A stretch of DNA of 64,000 nucleotides. It comes from Hyphomicrobiales bacterium (GTDB lineage Bacteria; Pseudomonadota; Alphaproteobacteria; Rhizobiales; Beijerinckiaceae). The stretch spans positions 306,184 through 370,183 of the forward strand of contig JAIXZO010000002.1 of the NCBI GenBank assembly GCA_027489535.1, in the 5' to 3' direction. Made by a program: the position numbers and the translations under genes. Below, in pieces: positions 17,598-26,947 of this stretch (within the stretch, counting starts at the first letter, position 1; the number at the start of each line of letters is the position of its first letter). The notes beneath the pieces are model-generated. The model was not told where the DNA came from. It saw only the letters and a program-made list of their open reading frames with translations, and did not search any database.

Positions 17598-18503
17598 ATG
17601 CCCGACACCGACATGCAAAAGCCGATCGTTCACGCCTTTTTTGACGAACCCACCAACACCGTCAGCTATCTCGTCGCCGACCCCGTCACGCGCGACGCCG
17701 CCGTGATCGACCCGGTGCTCGATTACGAACCGCAGGGAGGCAGCGTGGACGCGCGCTCGGTCGAGGCCGTCCTCGCCAAGGCGCAGGAGGAGGGCTACCG
17801 GATCACTTGGACGCTCGAGACCCATGCCCATGCCGACCATCTGTCGGGCTCGCCTCTCATCAAGGCGCGGACGGGTGCGCGGATCGGCATCGGCGAGCAT
17901 ATCCGCGACGTGCAGCGCATCTTCCGGCCGGTCTTCAACGCGACGGATCTGAAGACGGACGGCAGCGATTTCGACCATCTGTTCAAGGACGGCGAAAGCT
18001 TCTCGCTCGGCTCGTTGTCGGCCCGCGTGATCCATGCGCCGGGGCATACGCCCGCGGACATCGTCTACCTCATCGCGGATGCGGCCTTCGTGGGCGATAC
18101 GCTGTTCATGCCGGATTACGGCACCGCCCGCGCCGATTTCCCCGGCGGCGACGCGCGGACGTTGTATCGCTCCATCCGAAAGGTGCTTTCGCTGCCGGCC
18201 GAAACGCGGCTGTTCATGTGCCACGATTACAAGGCCCCGGGCCGCGACGCCTTTGCGTGGGAGACCACGGTCGCCGCGCAGCGGGCGTCCAACGTGCATG
18301 TGCGTGACGGGATCGGAGAGGACGAATTCGTCGCGATGCGGGAGAAGCGGGACGAGGCGTTGGCCGCGCCGCGGCTCCTGCTGCCCTCGATCCAAGTCAA
18401 TATCCGCGCGGGGCGTTTTCCGGCCGCCGAAGACAACGGCGTCCACTATCTGAAAATTCCGGTCAAGATCGCCCCGGCGGCGAAGGATGCGGCGTCGGCC
18501 TGA
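17598..18503 (+). CDS. blh: Metallo-beta-lactamase-fold persulfide dioxygenase-like protein
   Basis: A 301-residue enzyme of the Blh/ETHE1-like group, which oxidises persulfides such as glutathione persulfide to sulfite using mononuclear iron. The metal-binding motif THAHADHLSG (about residues 82-91) is complete. Further ligands are supplied by APGHTPAD, FVGDTLF with its Asp, and CHDY. The start has a GCAGGAG site. Position next to bigR matches the BigR regulon, where Blh detoxifies sulfide together with the rhodanese and exporter. Confidence 0.9.
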   Translation: MPDTDMQKPIVHAFFDEPTNTVSYLVADPVTRDAAVIDPVLDYEPQGGSVDARSVEAVLAKAQEEGYRITWTLETHAHADHLSGSPLIKARTGARIGIGEHIRDVQRIFRPVFNATDLKTDGSDFDHLFKDGESFSLGSLSARVIHAPGHTPADIVYLIADAAFVGDTLFMPDYGTARADFPGGDARTLYRSIRKVLSLPAETRLFMCHDYKAPGRDAFAWETTVAAQRASNVHVRDGIGEDEFVAMREKRDEALAAPRLLLPSIQVNIRAGRFPAAEDNGVHYLKIPVKIAPAAKDAASA

Positions 18504-18516
18504 GCGGGCCGACGCC
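18491..18516. terminator. Bidirectional hairpin terminator between blh and the BMP operon
   Basis: A perfect 10-bp stem (GGCGTCGGCC / GGCCGACGCC) with a 6-base loop contains the blh stop codon. GTCTTGTCGTTT follows on the plus strand. The two genes are convergent with 23 bp between their stops, so this hairpin is the only candidate terminator for both. Confidence 0.6.
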
Positions 18517-18526
18517 GTCTTGTCGT

Positions 18527-19597
18527 TTACTTCGGCAGCTTGTCGTCGATGCCCTTGACGTAGAAGTTCATGCTGAGGATCTGCGGGTCGGAGAGGGCGC
18601 CCTTGCCCTTGCATTCGACCTGCTTGCCGTCCTGGTCGAGCACCGGGCACTTGAACGGGTCGAGCTTCCCGGTCTTGATCGCCTCTTCGGTTTCGAGGGC
18701 AAGCTTCTTCACGTCGTCGGGCATGTTGGTGTAGGGGGCCATCTTGACCTTGCCCTTGGCGAGGCCGTCCCACACGTCGTGGCTCTGCCACTTGCCTTCC
18801 AGCATCGCGCGGGTGCGCTCGACGTAATAGGGCGCCCAGTCGTCGATGATCGCGGTCAGCTGGCCCTTCGGGGCGAAGCGGATCATGTCGGAGGCTTGGC
18901 CGAAGGCGAACTTGCCGGCGGCTTCGGCCTGCTGCAGCGGGGCCGGGCTGTCGGTGTGCTGGGTGATGATGTCCGCGCCCTGCGCCAGCAGCGCCTTCGC
19001 GGCATCGCCTTCCTTGCCCGGGTCGAACCAGGTGTTGGCCCACACGATCTTGACCTTCACGTTCGGGTTAACGCTCTGCGCGCCGAGCATGAAGGCGTTG
19101 ATGCCGGCCACCACTTCGGGGATCGGATAGGCGCCGACATAGCCGATGATGTTGGACTTGGTCATCTTGCCGGCGATGACGCCCTGCACGTAGCGGCCTT
19201 CATGGAAGCGGCCGGAATAGGTGGCCACGTTCTTGGCGCGCTTGTAGCCGGTGGCGTGCTCGAACATCACGTTCGGGTATTTCGCGGCCACCTTCAGCGT
19301 CGGCTCCATGAAGCCGAAGGAGGTGGTGAAGATCAGCTTGTGGCCGGTGCGCGCGAGCTGCTCGATGGAGCGGTCGGAATCGGCTTCCGGCACGCTTTCG
19401 ACATAGGTCGTCTCGACCTTGCCCGGGAACGCGGCCTCGATGGCCTTGCGGCCCTGATCGTGCTGATAGCTCCAGCCGTGGTCGCCCACTGGGCCGACAT
19501 AGATGAAGCCGATCTTCAGCTTCTCTTGGGCTGCGGCCGGGGCCGCGAGGCCCGCCGCGAGCGCGAGCGCGCCGGCGAGTTTGAGGATGTGACGCAT
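18527..19597 (-). CDS. BMP-family periplasmic substrate-binding protein
   Basis: 356 residues. A Sec signal peptide (GALALAAGLAAPAAAQ) ends near residue 24. The mature protein is a BMP/Med family binding protein: KIGFIYVGPVGDHGWSYQHDQG, TTSFGFMEPTLKVAAKYPNV and GYVGAYPIPEVVAGINAFMLGA are typical. Members bind nucleosides or purine derivatives (PnrA, BmpA) for ABC import. It is the last gene of a four-gene minus-strand unit (ATPase, two permeases, binding protein). The 73-bp gap before it may allow extra expression of the binding protein. Confidence 0.9.
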   Translation of the reverse strand: MRHILKLAGALALAAGLAAPAAAQEKLKIGFIYVGPVGDHGWSYQHDQGRKAIEAAFPGKVETTYVESVPEADSDRSIEQLARTGHKLIFTTSFGFMEPTLKVAAKYPNVMFEHATGYKRAKNVATYSGRFHEGRYVQGVIAGKMTKSNIIGYVGAYPIPEVVAGINAFMLGAQSVNPNVKVKIVWANTWFDPGKEGDAAKALLAQGADIITQHTDSPAPLQQAEAAGKFAFGQASDMIRFAPKGQLTAIIDDWAPYYVERTRAMLEGKWQSHDVWDGLAKGKVKMAPYTNMPDDVKKLALETEEAIKTGKLDPFKCPVLDQDGKQVECKGKGALSDPQILSMNFYVKGIDDKLPK

Positions 19598-19670
19598 TCC
19601 GTTCTCCAGTTCGGGACCTGATCGTAAGCCGCAGCCGGCGCCCCGCCCGGCTTCGGGAAAGAATACACCG

Positions 19671-20588
19671 TCAGCGGTCGGGGACGAAGGGCACGCCGAG
19701 CGAACCCGGCACGGCCGAAGTCCGCCCGCGCCCGATCGACATCACGACCAGCGCGACGACGGTTGCGAGATAGGGCAGAGCGGAGAGCGCCTGCGAGGGC
19801 AGCCCCAGCGAAGCCGCCTGCGCATGCAGCTGCAGCACCGTCGCCCCGCCGAACACCAACGCCCCCGCCGCCGCCCGCAGCGGACGCCACGAGGCGAAGA
19901 CGACGAGCGCCAAGGCGATCCAGCCGCGCCCCGCCGTCATGCCGGGGGACCAGAACGGCGTGTAGACGAGCGAGAGATAGGCCCCCGCCAGCCCCGCGCA
20001 GGCCCCGCCGAACAGCACCGCGAGCACGCGCACCCGCAGCACCGGCAGCCCGAGCGCATGGGCGGAGACGTGGTTCTCGCCGATGGAGCGCAGCACCAGA
20101 CCGGGATGCGAGCGCTTGAGGAAATAGGCGATGCCCAGCGTCAGCGCCGCAGCGCCGTACACGAACGGGTCGTGCCCGAACAGCAGCGGCCCCACCGCGG
20201 GCAGGTCGGTCAGGCCCGGCACGTCGAGCCGTCCCACCGCCTCGCGCGTCCGGCCGACGAAGCCCGCGCCGATCAGCCCCGACAGGCCCAGCCCCATGAT
20301 GGTCAGCGCCAATCCCGAAGCCACCTGATTGGCCGCAAATCCCAGCGTCAGCAGCGCGAACACCGCCGAAAGCGCCACGCCCGCCGCAACCGCCGCGACG
20401 ATGCCCACCGTCGTCGATCCGCTCAGCGTCGCGGCCGCGAAGCCGCAGGACGCGCCTACCGCCATCATGCCCTCGATGCCGAGATTGAGAACGCCCGCGC
20501 GCTCGACGACGACTTCGCCCAAGGCGGCCAGCAGCAGCGGCACCGCCGCCGCGATCACCGTCAGAAGAACCGCTTCGGTCATGCCCAT
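19671..20588 (-). CDS. BMP-type nucleoside ABC transporter permease (second)
   Basis: A 305-residue membrane protein with about eight helices, of the YufQ/NupQ/RbsC-like class. The N-terminal ALGEVVVERAGVLNLGIEGMM segment is the family signature of the second permease in BMP-type importers, and ENHVSAHALGLPVLRVRVLAV is the ATPase-contact loop. The start lies 10 bp after the preceding permease gene, so the two are coupled. Substrate is probably a nucleoside or purine, inferred from the family. Confidence 0.88.
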   Translation of the reverse strand: MGMTEAVLLTVIAAAVPLLLAALGEVVVERAGVLNLGIEGMMAVGASCGFAAATLSGSTTVGIVAAVAAGVALSAVFALLTLGFAANQVASGLALTIMGLGLSGLIGAGFVGRTREAVGRLDVPGLTDLPAVGPLLFGHDPFVYGAAALTLGIAYFLKRSHPGLVLRSIGENHVSAHALGLPVLRVRVLAVLFGGACAGLAGAYLSLVYTPFWSPGMTAGRGWIALALVVFASWRPLRAAAGALVFGGATVLQLHAQAASLGLPSQALSALPYLATVVALVVMSIGRGRTSAVPGSLGVPFVPDR

Positions 20589-20598
20589 GCCGGCTCCC

Positions 20599-21672
20599 TC
20601 ACGCGCGCGCCGTGCGGACGATCCGCACGCGGTTGGAGACGAGCGCGTCGGCCGCCAGCACGCACATCAGCAGCACGCCTTGAAACACCGTGGTCAGGTC
20701 GAGCGGCAACTTCAGCAGGATCTGGGCATTTTCGCCGCCGATCACGGTCAGCGAGATCACGAACGCCCCGAACAGGATGCCGACGGGGTGCAGCCGTCCC
20801 AAAAACGCGACGATGATCGCCGTGAACCCGTAACCCGGCGAAATCGAGGGCTTCAACTGCCCGATCTGCCCCGTCACCTCCACGATGCCCGCCAATCCCG
20901 CGAGCCCGCCCGAGACGGCGAAGGCGATCAGAACCAGCCGGTTCGCGTCGAAGCCCGCAAACCGCGCCGCCTTCGGAGCTTCCCCGCTGACGCGAATGCC
21001 GAAGCCGAACAGCGTGCGCGAGAAGATGAACCACGTCGCGAGCACCGCGATCACCGCGAGCCCCGCGCCCGCATGCAGCCGCCCGGCCTCCATCAGCATC
21101 GGCAGCTGTGCCCCCGGCTCGAACACCACCGTCTGCGGAAAATTGAAGCCCTTCGGGTCGCGCCAAGGTCCGCGCACGAGCCAATCGAGCCCGAGCTGCG
21201 CGACATAGACCAGCATCAGGCTCGTCAGGATTTCGCTCACTCCCAGCGTCACGCGCAGAAAGGCCGGGATCAGCGCGTAAAGCGCCCCGCCCAAAGTGCC
21301 GAGCACCAATGCGACGACCACCACCCAAGGGCCGGCTTCCATGCCGTGCGTGGCGAGCGGCACCATCGCGCCCGCGACCGCCCCCGCGACGAACTGCCCT
21401 TCCGCGCCGATGTTCCAGAGATTTGCGCGGAAGCAGAAGGAGAGGCCCACGGCGATCAGCACCAGCGGGAGCATCTTCACCGCCAGCTCCTGCAGGCCCC
21501 AGCTCTCGCTCAGCGGCTGCACGAAATAGACGTCGAGCGCCGCCGCGGGCGAGCGGCCGAGCAGGGCCACCACCAAGCCGCCGATGAGGATCGCCGCCAC
21601 GATGGCCCCGAGCGGCGCGAGCGTGCGCGCATAGCCGGGCACGTCGGTGCGGGGGACGAGTTCAAGCCGCAT
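20599..21672 (-). CDS. BMP-type nucleoside ABC transporter permease (first)
   Basis: A 357-residue membrane permease of the YufP/NupP class. Typical parts are LSFCFRANLWNIGAEGQFVAGA, the FGIRVSGEAPKAARFAGFDANR cytoplasmic loop and GFTAIIVAFLGRLHPVGILF. The ATG before RLELVPRT overlaps the end of the ATPase gene by 11 bp, which fixes the start and shows translational coupling. The longer open frame upstream is antisense to nothing useful and overlaps the ATPase gene. Confidence 0.88.
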   Translation of the reverse strand: MRLELVPRTDVPGYARTLAPLGAIVAAILIGGLVVALLGRSPAAALDVYFVQPLSESWGLQELAVKMLPLVLIAVGLSFCFRANLWNIGAEGQFVAGAVAGAMVPLATHGMEAGPWVVVVALVLGTLGGALYALIPAFLRVTLGVSEILTSLMLVYVAQLGLDWLVRGPWRDPKGFNFPQTVVFEPGAQLPMLMEAGRLHAGAGLAVIAVLATWFIFSRTLFGFGIRVSGEAPKAARFAGFDANRLVLIAFAVSGGLAGLAGIVEVTGQIGQLKPSISPGYGFTAIIVAFLGRLHPVGILFGAFVISLTVIGGENAQILLKLPLDLTTVFQGVLLMCVLAADALVSNRVRIVRTARA

Positions 21673-23188
21673 CGGTGGCGTGCCCCCCGGCCATGAGAAT
21701 GCCGATTTCCTCGCGCGTCGCCGTGCGGGCCGAGAGCGCGGCCGAGAGCCGCCCGTCATGCAGCACGGCGATGCGGTCGGCGATGGCGAAGAGTTCGTCG
21801 AGATCCTGGCTGATCGCCACCACGGCCGCCCCGCGCGCCGCCAGATCGATCAGCGCCTGCCGGATCACGGCCGCCGCGCCCGCATCCACGCCCCATGTCG
21901 GCTGATCGACCACGAGCACGCCCGGCTCGCGCAGAATCTCACGTCCCACGACGAATTTCTGCAGGTTCCCGCCCGAAAGCGTTCCCGCCGCAGGGTCGTC
22001 GCCGCCCTTGCGCACGTCGAAGACGCGGATGACCTCGCCCGCGATGCGCTTGGCCGAAGCCATGCTCACCAGCCCGTTCCTGACGACGCCGCCCGTGGCA
22101 TGGCGCGACAAGACCACGTTTTCCGAGAGCGCGAAGCCGGGCGCCGCGGCATGGCCCAGCCGCTCCTCGGGCACGAAGGCGGCATTGCGCAGCCGTCGCG
22201 CATCGATGCCCTCGCGGCCCACGGGCGCGCCGTCGATCAGCACGTCGTCGGGCTGCGGCGCGAGGCTTTCGCCCGAAAGGGCCGCGAACAATTCGCTCTG
22301 TCCGTTGCCGGCCACGCCCGCCACGCCGAGAATTTCGCCGCCCTGCACCGAGAGCATCGCGCCCACGAGCGCGGTGCCGTGCAGGTCGGGCGACGGCAGA
22401 TGCAGGTTGCGCACCTCGAGGCGCACCTTGCCCACGGGATGTGCTGCGGCCGCACGCACGTCATGCACGTCCGCGCCCACCATCAGGCTCGCGAGCCGGG
22501 CGACGCTTTCGCGGCGCGGATCGCAGGCGGCGACCACCTTGCCGGCGCGCATGATCGTGGCCCGCGTGCACAGCCGCTTCACCTCTTCCAAGCGATGCGT
22601 GATGTAAAGCAACCCGCATCCGGAGGCGGCGAGCCGCTCCAGCGTCCCGAACAGCCCGTCCGCCTCCTGCGGCGTCAAGACCGAGGTCGGCTCGTCGAGG
22701 ATCAGCAGCTTGGGATTGCGCAGCAGCGCGCGGACGATTTCGATGCGCTGGCGCTCGCCCGCCGACAGCGTCCACACCGGGCGGCCGGGGTCGAGCGTCA
22801 GGCCGTAGCTGCGCCCGATGTCCGCGATGCGCTCCGCCACCGCGTGCAATCCGCCCGCGCCGGGCAGTGCGACGGCGATGTTTTCGGCGACGGTGAGGTT
22901 TTCGAACAGCGAGAAATGCTGAAACACCATGCCGATTCCGAGACGGCCCGCGGCATCCGGATTTTTCAGCGCGACGGGACGGCCTTCCCAGAGGATGTCC
23001 CCCTCGTCGGGTTGCAGCAGCCCGTCCAGTATTTTCACCAGCGTGGATTTTCCCGCGCCGTTCTCGCCCAGCAGCGCATGGATTTCGCCGCGGCGCACGT
23101 CGAGGTAGACGCGGTCGTTGGCGACCAGCGCACCGAATCGTTTGACGATGCCGCGCATCGCCACGAGCGGTGCATCGCTCGTCGCCAT
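21662..23188 (-). CDS. BMP-type nucleoside ABC transporter ATPase (tandem)
   Basis: A 508-residue protein with two fused ABC domains, like RbsA/NupO. The first domain has GENGAGKST (Walker A), LSAGERQRIEI (signature) and LLILDEPTSVLTP (Walker B). The second has a degenerate Walker A (VAGNGQSEL), an LSGGNLQKF signature and VLVVDQPTWGVD in place of a Glu-containing Walker B. A degenerate second site is normal in this class. It drives import through the two permeases encoded just downstream. First gene of the unit; its promoter should lie within 23189-23339. Confidence 0.92.
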   Translation of the reverse strand: MATSDAPLVAMRGIVKRFGALVANDRVYLDVRRGEIHALLGENGAGKSTLVKILDGLLQPDEGDILWEGRPVALKNPDAAGRLGIGMVFQHFSLFENLTVAENIAVALPGAGGLHAVAERIADIGRSYGLTLDPGRPVWTLSAGERQRIEIVRALLRNPKLLILDEPTSVLTPQEADGLFGTLERLAASGCGLLYITHRLEEVKRLCTRATIMRAGKVVAACDPRRESVARLASLMVGADVHDVRAAAAHPVGKVRLEVRNLHLPSPDLHGTALVGAMLSVQGGEILGVAGVAGNGQSELFAALSGESLAPQPDDVLIDGAPVGREGIDARRLRNAAFVPEERLGHAAAPGFALSENVVLSRHATGGVVRNGLVSMASAKRIAGEVIRVFDVRKGGDDPAAGTLSGGNLQKFVVGREILREPGVLVVDQPTWGVDAGAAAVIRQALIDLAARGAAVVAISQDLDELFAIADRIAVLHDGRLSAALSARTATREEIGILMAGGHATDAA

Positions 23189-23339
23189 TCGATCACCCCC
23201 GGCGGGTCGTGCGGGGCCGTTTCGGTCCCGCTTCTCGCGTCATGGTCGGGCTCCCGACCGGGCGTCATATGACCATGCCCGAAGGGGAACCCGCAATGTG
23301 CGCCCGCGCCCGCGGCACGGGTTACGCACAGTCGGCAGC

Positions 23340-24311
23340 TTACGGAATCAGCACCGTTGCGCCCGTGGTCGCGCGGCCTTCGAGCGCGATCTGCGCCTTC
23401 GCCGCGTCCGCGAGCTTGTAGCGGGCATGGACCGGGATCTTCACCGCGCCCGAACGCACCACGTCGAACAGTTCCGCCGCCATTTCCTCGAGCACCTTGC
23501 GGTCGGCCGCATGGGTGTTGAGCGTCGGGCGCGTCGCATAGAGCGAGCCCTTCTGCATCAGCAGGCCGAGGCTGAAGGCGTCGACCGGACCTGAGGCGTT
23601 GCCGAAGCTCACGAACATGCCGAAGGGCTTCAGGCAGTCCAGCGAGGCCGGGAAGGTCGCCTTGCCGACGCCGTCATAGACGACCTCGCACTTCTTGCCG
23701 CCGGTGATCTCGGCCACGCGCGCCACGAAGTCCTCGTCGCGGTAGTTGATCACGTGGTCGCAGCCGTGCGCCTTCGCGAGGTCCACCTTGTCCTTCGAGC
23801 CGACGGTGCCGATGACGGTCGCGCCGAGATGCTTCGCCCATTGGCAGGCGATGAGGCCCACGCCGCCGGCGGCGGCATGGATCAGCACCGTGTCGCCCTT
23901 CTGGACCTTGTAGGTCCGGCGCAGCAGATATTGCGAGGTCAGGCCCTTGAGCATCATCGCGGCGGCCGTCTCGTCGGAAATGTCGTCGGGCAGCTTCAGC
24001 AGCACGGCCGCGCCGACATTGCGTTCCTCGGCATAGCTGCCGGGTCCGGCGGCATAGGCCACGCGGTCGCCCGGCTTGAAGCCGGTCACGCCGTCGCCCA
24101 CGGACACGACGATGCCCGCGCCTTCGCCGCCTGGGATGGCGGGCAGGGCCGTGGGATAGAGGCCGGTGCGGAAATAGACGTCGATGAAGTTGAGGCCGAT
24201 CGCCGTGTGCTTGACGCGGACTTCGCCGGCGCCGGGCGCGGGCAGCTCGACGTCCTCATAAATCAGCTTCTCGGGTCCGCCCGTTTCGTGAACCCTGATC
24301 GCCTTAACCAT
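23340..24311 (-). CDS. NADPH:quinone oxidoreductase (QOR family)
   Basis: A 323-residue zinc-independent medium-chain dehydrogenase. Seen: LNFIDVYFRTGLYP (family signature), IPGGEGAGIV, and a nucleotide-binding AAAGGVGLIACQWAK near residue 150. It probably reduces quinones with NADPH through one-electron transfer or acts on enones. The ATG before VKAIRV has a GGAGAG site 5 bp away; the 10-residue upstream extension is not needed. The BMP transporter operon follows on the same strand after 151 bp. Confidence 0.9.
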   Translation of the reverse strand: MVKAIRVHETGGPEKLIYEDVELPAPGAGEVRVKHTAIGLNFIDVYFRTGLYPTALPAIPGGEGAGIVVSVGDGVTGFKPGDRVAYAAGPGSYAEERNVGAAVLLKLPDDISDETAAAMMLKGLTSQYLLRRTYKVQKGDTVLIHAAAGGVGLIACQWAKHLGATVIGTVGSKDKVDLAKAHGCDHVINYRDEDFVARVAEITGGKKCEVVYDGVGKATFPASLDCLKPFGMFVSFGNASGPVDAFSLGLLMQKGSLYATRPTLNTHAADRKVLEEMAAELFDVVRSGAVKIPVHARYKLADAAKAQIALEGRATTGATVLIP

Positions 24312-24442
24312 CTCGACTCTCCGCAGTGTTGAACCTGTCACGCTGTTTTAGGCAGAGTCACGGACTCGGCAACTCGCAATCTCTCGATCATGCTGCGAGG
24401 TGCTCGGTTCCCGGGCACTCGATCCGAGGACGTTCACGCCCG

Positions 24443-26155
24443 ATGACCAGTTCGCCCGTCTCCTCGCACAAGGCTTCCGCCGCGGAACTGTTCACGCCCA
24501 AGCTGATCAGCACGTTGCGCGAGGGCTACGACATGGAGCGTCTGCGTCGCGACGCGACCGCGGGCGTCACGGTTGCGATGGTCGCGGTTCCGCTGTCGAT
24601 GGCCATCGCCAAGGCGAGCGGTGCATCGCCCGAAGCCGGCCTGACGACCGCCGTCATCGGCGGATTTCTGATCTCGCTGCTCGGCGGCAGCCGCTTTCAG
24701 ATCGGCGGTCCGGCGGGGGCTTTCATCGTTCTGGTGGCGAGCATCATCGAGCGCCAAGGCTTCGACGGGCTGCTGCTGGCCACCATCATGGCCGGCGTGA
24801 TGATGATCGGCATGGGCGCGCTCGGGCTCGGCACCGTCATCCGCTACATCCCCCACCCGGTGCTCGTCGGCTTCACCTCCGGCATCGCGGTCATCATCTT
24901 CTCGAGCCAGATCGTCGATCTGTTCGGGCTCACGCTCGCGGGCCGCGAACCCTCCGATCTGCTCCCCAAGCTCGGCGCGATCCGGCAGGCGGTCGATACT
25001 GTCACCCCCGCCGCCGTGGCCGTCAGCCTCGCCACTATCGTCTTGATCATAGGCTTGCGCAAAGTCCGTCCGCATTGGCCGGGCTTTCTGATCGCCATCG
25101 TCGGTTCGGGCTTCGCCGCCGCGTTTCTCGCGCGGGCGGGCATGCCGGTGGAAACCATCGGCACGAAATTCGGCGGCATTCCCGGCGCGCTGCCGATGCC
25201 CTCCGTTCCCGCCGCGTCCCTCGAAAAGCTGATCGCCCTTCTGCCCGACGCCTTCGCCATCGCCTTGCTGGGCAGCATCGAGTCGCTGCTCTCCGCCGTG
25301 GTGGCGGACGGCATGACGGGACGTCGTCATCGCTCGAATTGCGAACTCGTGGCGCAAGGCGTCGCCAATGTCGGCTCGGCCTTGTTCGGCGGCATCTGCG
25401 CGACGGGCACCATCGCGCGCACGGCGACCAATATCCGCGCCGGGGCCACCAGCCCCATCTCCGGCATCGTCCATGCGCTCGTCGTTCTCCTGCTGATGCT
25501 GCTGGCCGCGCCGCTCGCGTCCTATGTTCCGCTGGCGGCATTGGCCGCCGTGCTTGCCGTCGTGTCCTGGAACATGGCGGAGCGGGAGGAATTCGCCTTC
25601 CTTCTCAAGCTGTCGCGCGGCGACGCTGCGGTGCTGCTCGTCACCTTCGGCCTCACGATCTTCCACGGCATCATGGCCGGCATCGGCGCGGGCGTGGTGC
25701 TCGGTTCGATGCTGTTCATGCATCGCATGGCCTCCATCGTCGAAGTGACGACCCATTCGCCCGTCATCGCGGAGGATCGGCCGGATTCGGAAAACGGTCG
25801 CGGCACCTACGACCCGGTACAGGCGGGCGACGACCGCGTGGCCGTCTTCCGGCTCTCCGGTCCGTTCTTCTTCGGTGCGGCATCGGAAGTGACGGCCGTT
25901 TTGGAGCGGCTCGGAGTCGAGCCCGAGGTCTTCGTGCTTGATCTCTCGGCCGTGCCGTTCTGCGACGCGACGGGCGCGCACGCGCTGTCCGCTCTCGTCG
26001 CGAAGCTCCGCCGCCACGGGGTCCGGGTGGTCCTTTCCGGCGCGAATGACGGGGTGGCGCGGGTGCTCGCCAAGCAGGGCGTCGCGGGCGTCACTTACGC
26101 CGCGACCGCGGATCTCGCGGTCGCGGAGGCGCATCGCGGCTTGGTTTCAGCCTGA
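24443..26155 (+). CDS. SulP-family anion transporter with STAS domain
   Basis: A 570-residue inner-membrane transporter. The N-terminal SulP core has about 11-14 helices, with TAGVTVAMVAVPLSMAIA, GSRFQIGGPAGAFIV and the conserved SIESLLSAVVADGMTG. A C-terminal STAS domain occupies about residues 465-565 (VFVLDLSAVPFCDATGAHAL). Substrates of this family include sulfate, bicarbonate and C4-dicarboxylates; the exact anion is not readable. The chosen ATG lacks a close ribosome-binding site and an in-frame start further upstream is possible. The last 9 bp overlap the convergent terC-like gene. Confidence 0.9.
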   Translation: MTSSPVSSHKASAAELFTPKLISTLREGYDMERLRRDATAGVTVAMVAVPLSMAIAKASGASPEAGLTTAVIGGFLISLLGGSRFQIGGPAGAFIVLVASIIERQGFDGLLLATIMAGVMMIGMGALGLGTVIRYIPHPVLVGFTSGIAVIIFSSQIVDLFGLTLAGREPSDLLPKLGAIRQAVDTVTPAAVAVSLATIVLIIGLRKVRPHWPGFLIAIVGSGFAAAFLARAGMPVETIGTKFGGIPGALPMPSVPAASLEKLIALLPDAFAIALLGSIESLLSAVVADGMTGRRHRSNCELVAQGVANVGSALFGGICATGTIARTATNIRAGATSPISGIVHALVVLLLMLLAAPLASYVPLAALAAVLAVVSWNMAEREEFAFLLKLSRGDAAVLLVTFGLTIFHGIMAGIGAGVVLGSMLFMHRMASIVEVTTHSPVIAEDRPDSENGRGTYDPVQAGDDRVAVFRLSGPFFFGAASEVTAVLERLGVEPEVFVLDLSAVPFCDATGAHALSALVAKLRRHGVRVVLSGANDGVARVLAKQGVAGVTYAATADLAVAEAHRGLVSA

Positions 26156-26884
26156 CGAGGACGCTGCGCGCTTGGCCTTGCGGTTGCGCGCCGCGATCAC
26201 GTTGATGACTTCGACCACGGCGGCGAAGGCCATCGCCGAATAGATGTAGCCGCGCGGCAGGTGGAACCCGGTCGATTCCGCCACCAGCGACGCCCCGATC
26301 AGGATCAGGAAGCTCAGCGCGAGCATCTTCGTCGTGGGGTGTCGCGATACGAAATCGGAGACCGGGCCGGAGGCGACGAACATCACGCCCATCGAGACGA
26401 CGACGGCGGCGATCATGATCGACACGTCGTCCACCATGCCGATGGCGGTGATGATGGAGTCGATCGAGAACACCATGTCGATGACGGCGATCTGCGCGAC
26501 CGCCGCAAGAAACGCGCTCGGCGCGGGTCGTTCGTTCTCGTCCGGGTCGCCTTCCATTCCCGCATGGATTTCATGCGTCGCCTTGGCGATCAGGAAGCCG
26601 CCGCCGACGAGCAGGATGATGTCGCGCCAGGACAACGACAGCCCGAACCCCGAAATCACCGGGGCCGTCAGGCCGATGATCCAGGTCAGCGCGAACAGCA
26701 GCATGACGCGGAAGACCAGCGCCATCCCCAGTCCGATCACGCGCGCCTTGTCCGCCTGCTCCTTCGGCAGCCGCGCGACGAGCACCGAGATGAACACGAT
26801 GTTGTCGATGCCGAGCACGATTTCCATCGCGGTCAGCGTGATCAGCGCGACCCAGCCGGCGGGATCGCTCATCCATTCCAACAT
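26147..26884 (-). CDS. TerC-family integral membrane protein
   Basis: A 245-residue membrane protein with seven or so helices. The TerC hallmark Asp-containing helices are clear: MEIVLGIDNIVFISVL and IAVIDMVFSIDSIITAIGMVDD. Family members (TerC, Alx, MeeF/MeeY-like) export Mn2+ or supply it to extracytoplasmic enzymes, and TerC is linked with tellurite resistance. Here it stands alone, with no other ter genes, so metal export is the likelier role by inference. Convergent overlap with the SulP gene. Confidence 0.9.
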   Translation of the reverse strand: MLEWMSDPAGWVALITLTAMEIVLGIDNIVFISVLVARLPKEQADKARVIGLGMALVFRVMLLFALTWIIGLTAPVISGFGLSLSWRDIILLVGGGFLIAKATHEIHAGMEGDPDENERPAPSAFLAAVAQIAVIDMVFSIDSIITAIGMVDDVSIMIAAVVVSMGVMFVASGPVSDFVSRHPTTKMLALSFLILIGASLVAESTGFHLPRGYIYSAMAFAAVVEVINVIAARNRKAKRAASSSG

Positions 26885-26947
26885 ACGTTTTCACCTCGTG
26901 AATTGATCCGCTCAAGATGGGGGAAAACGCCCGCTGGGTCCAATCGT

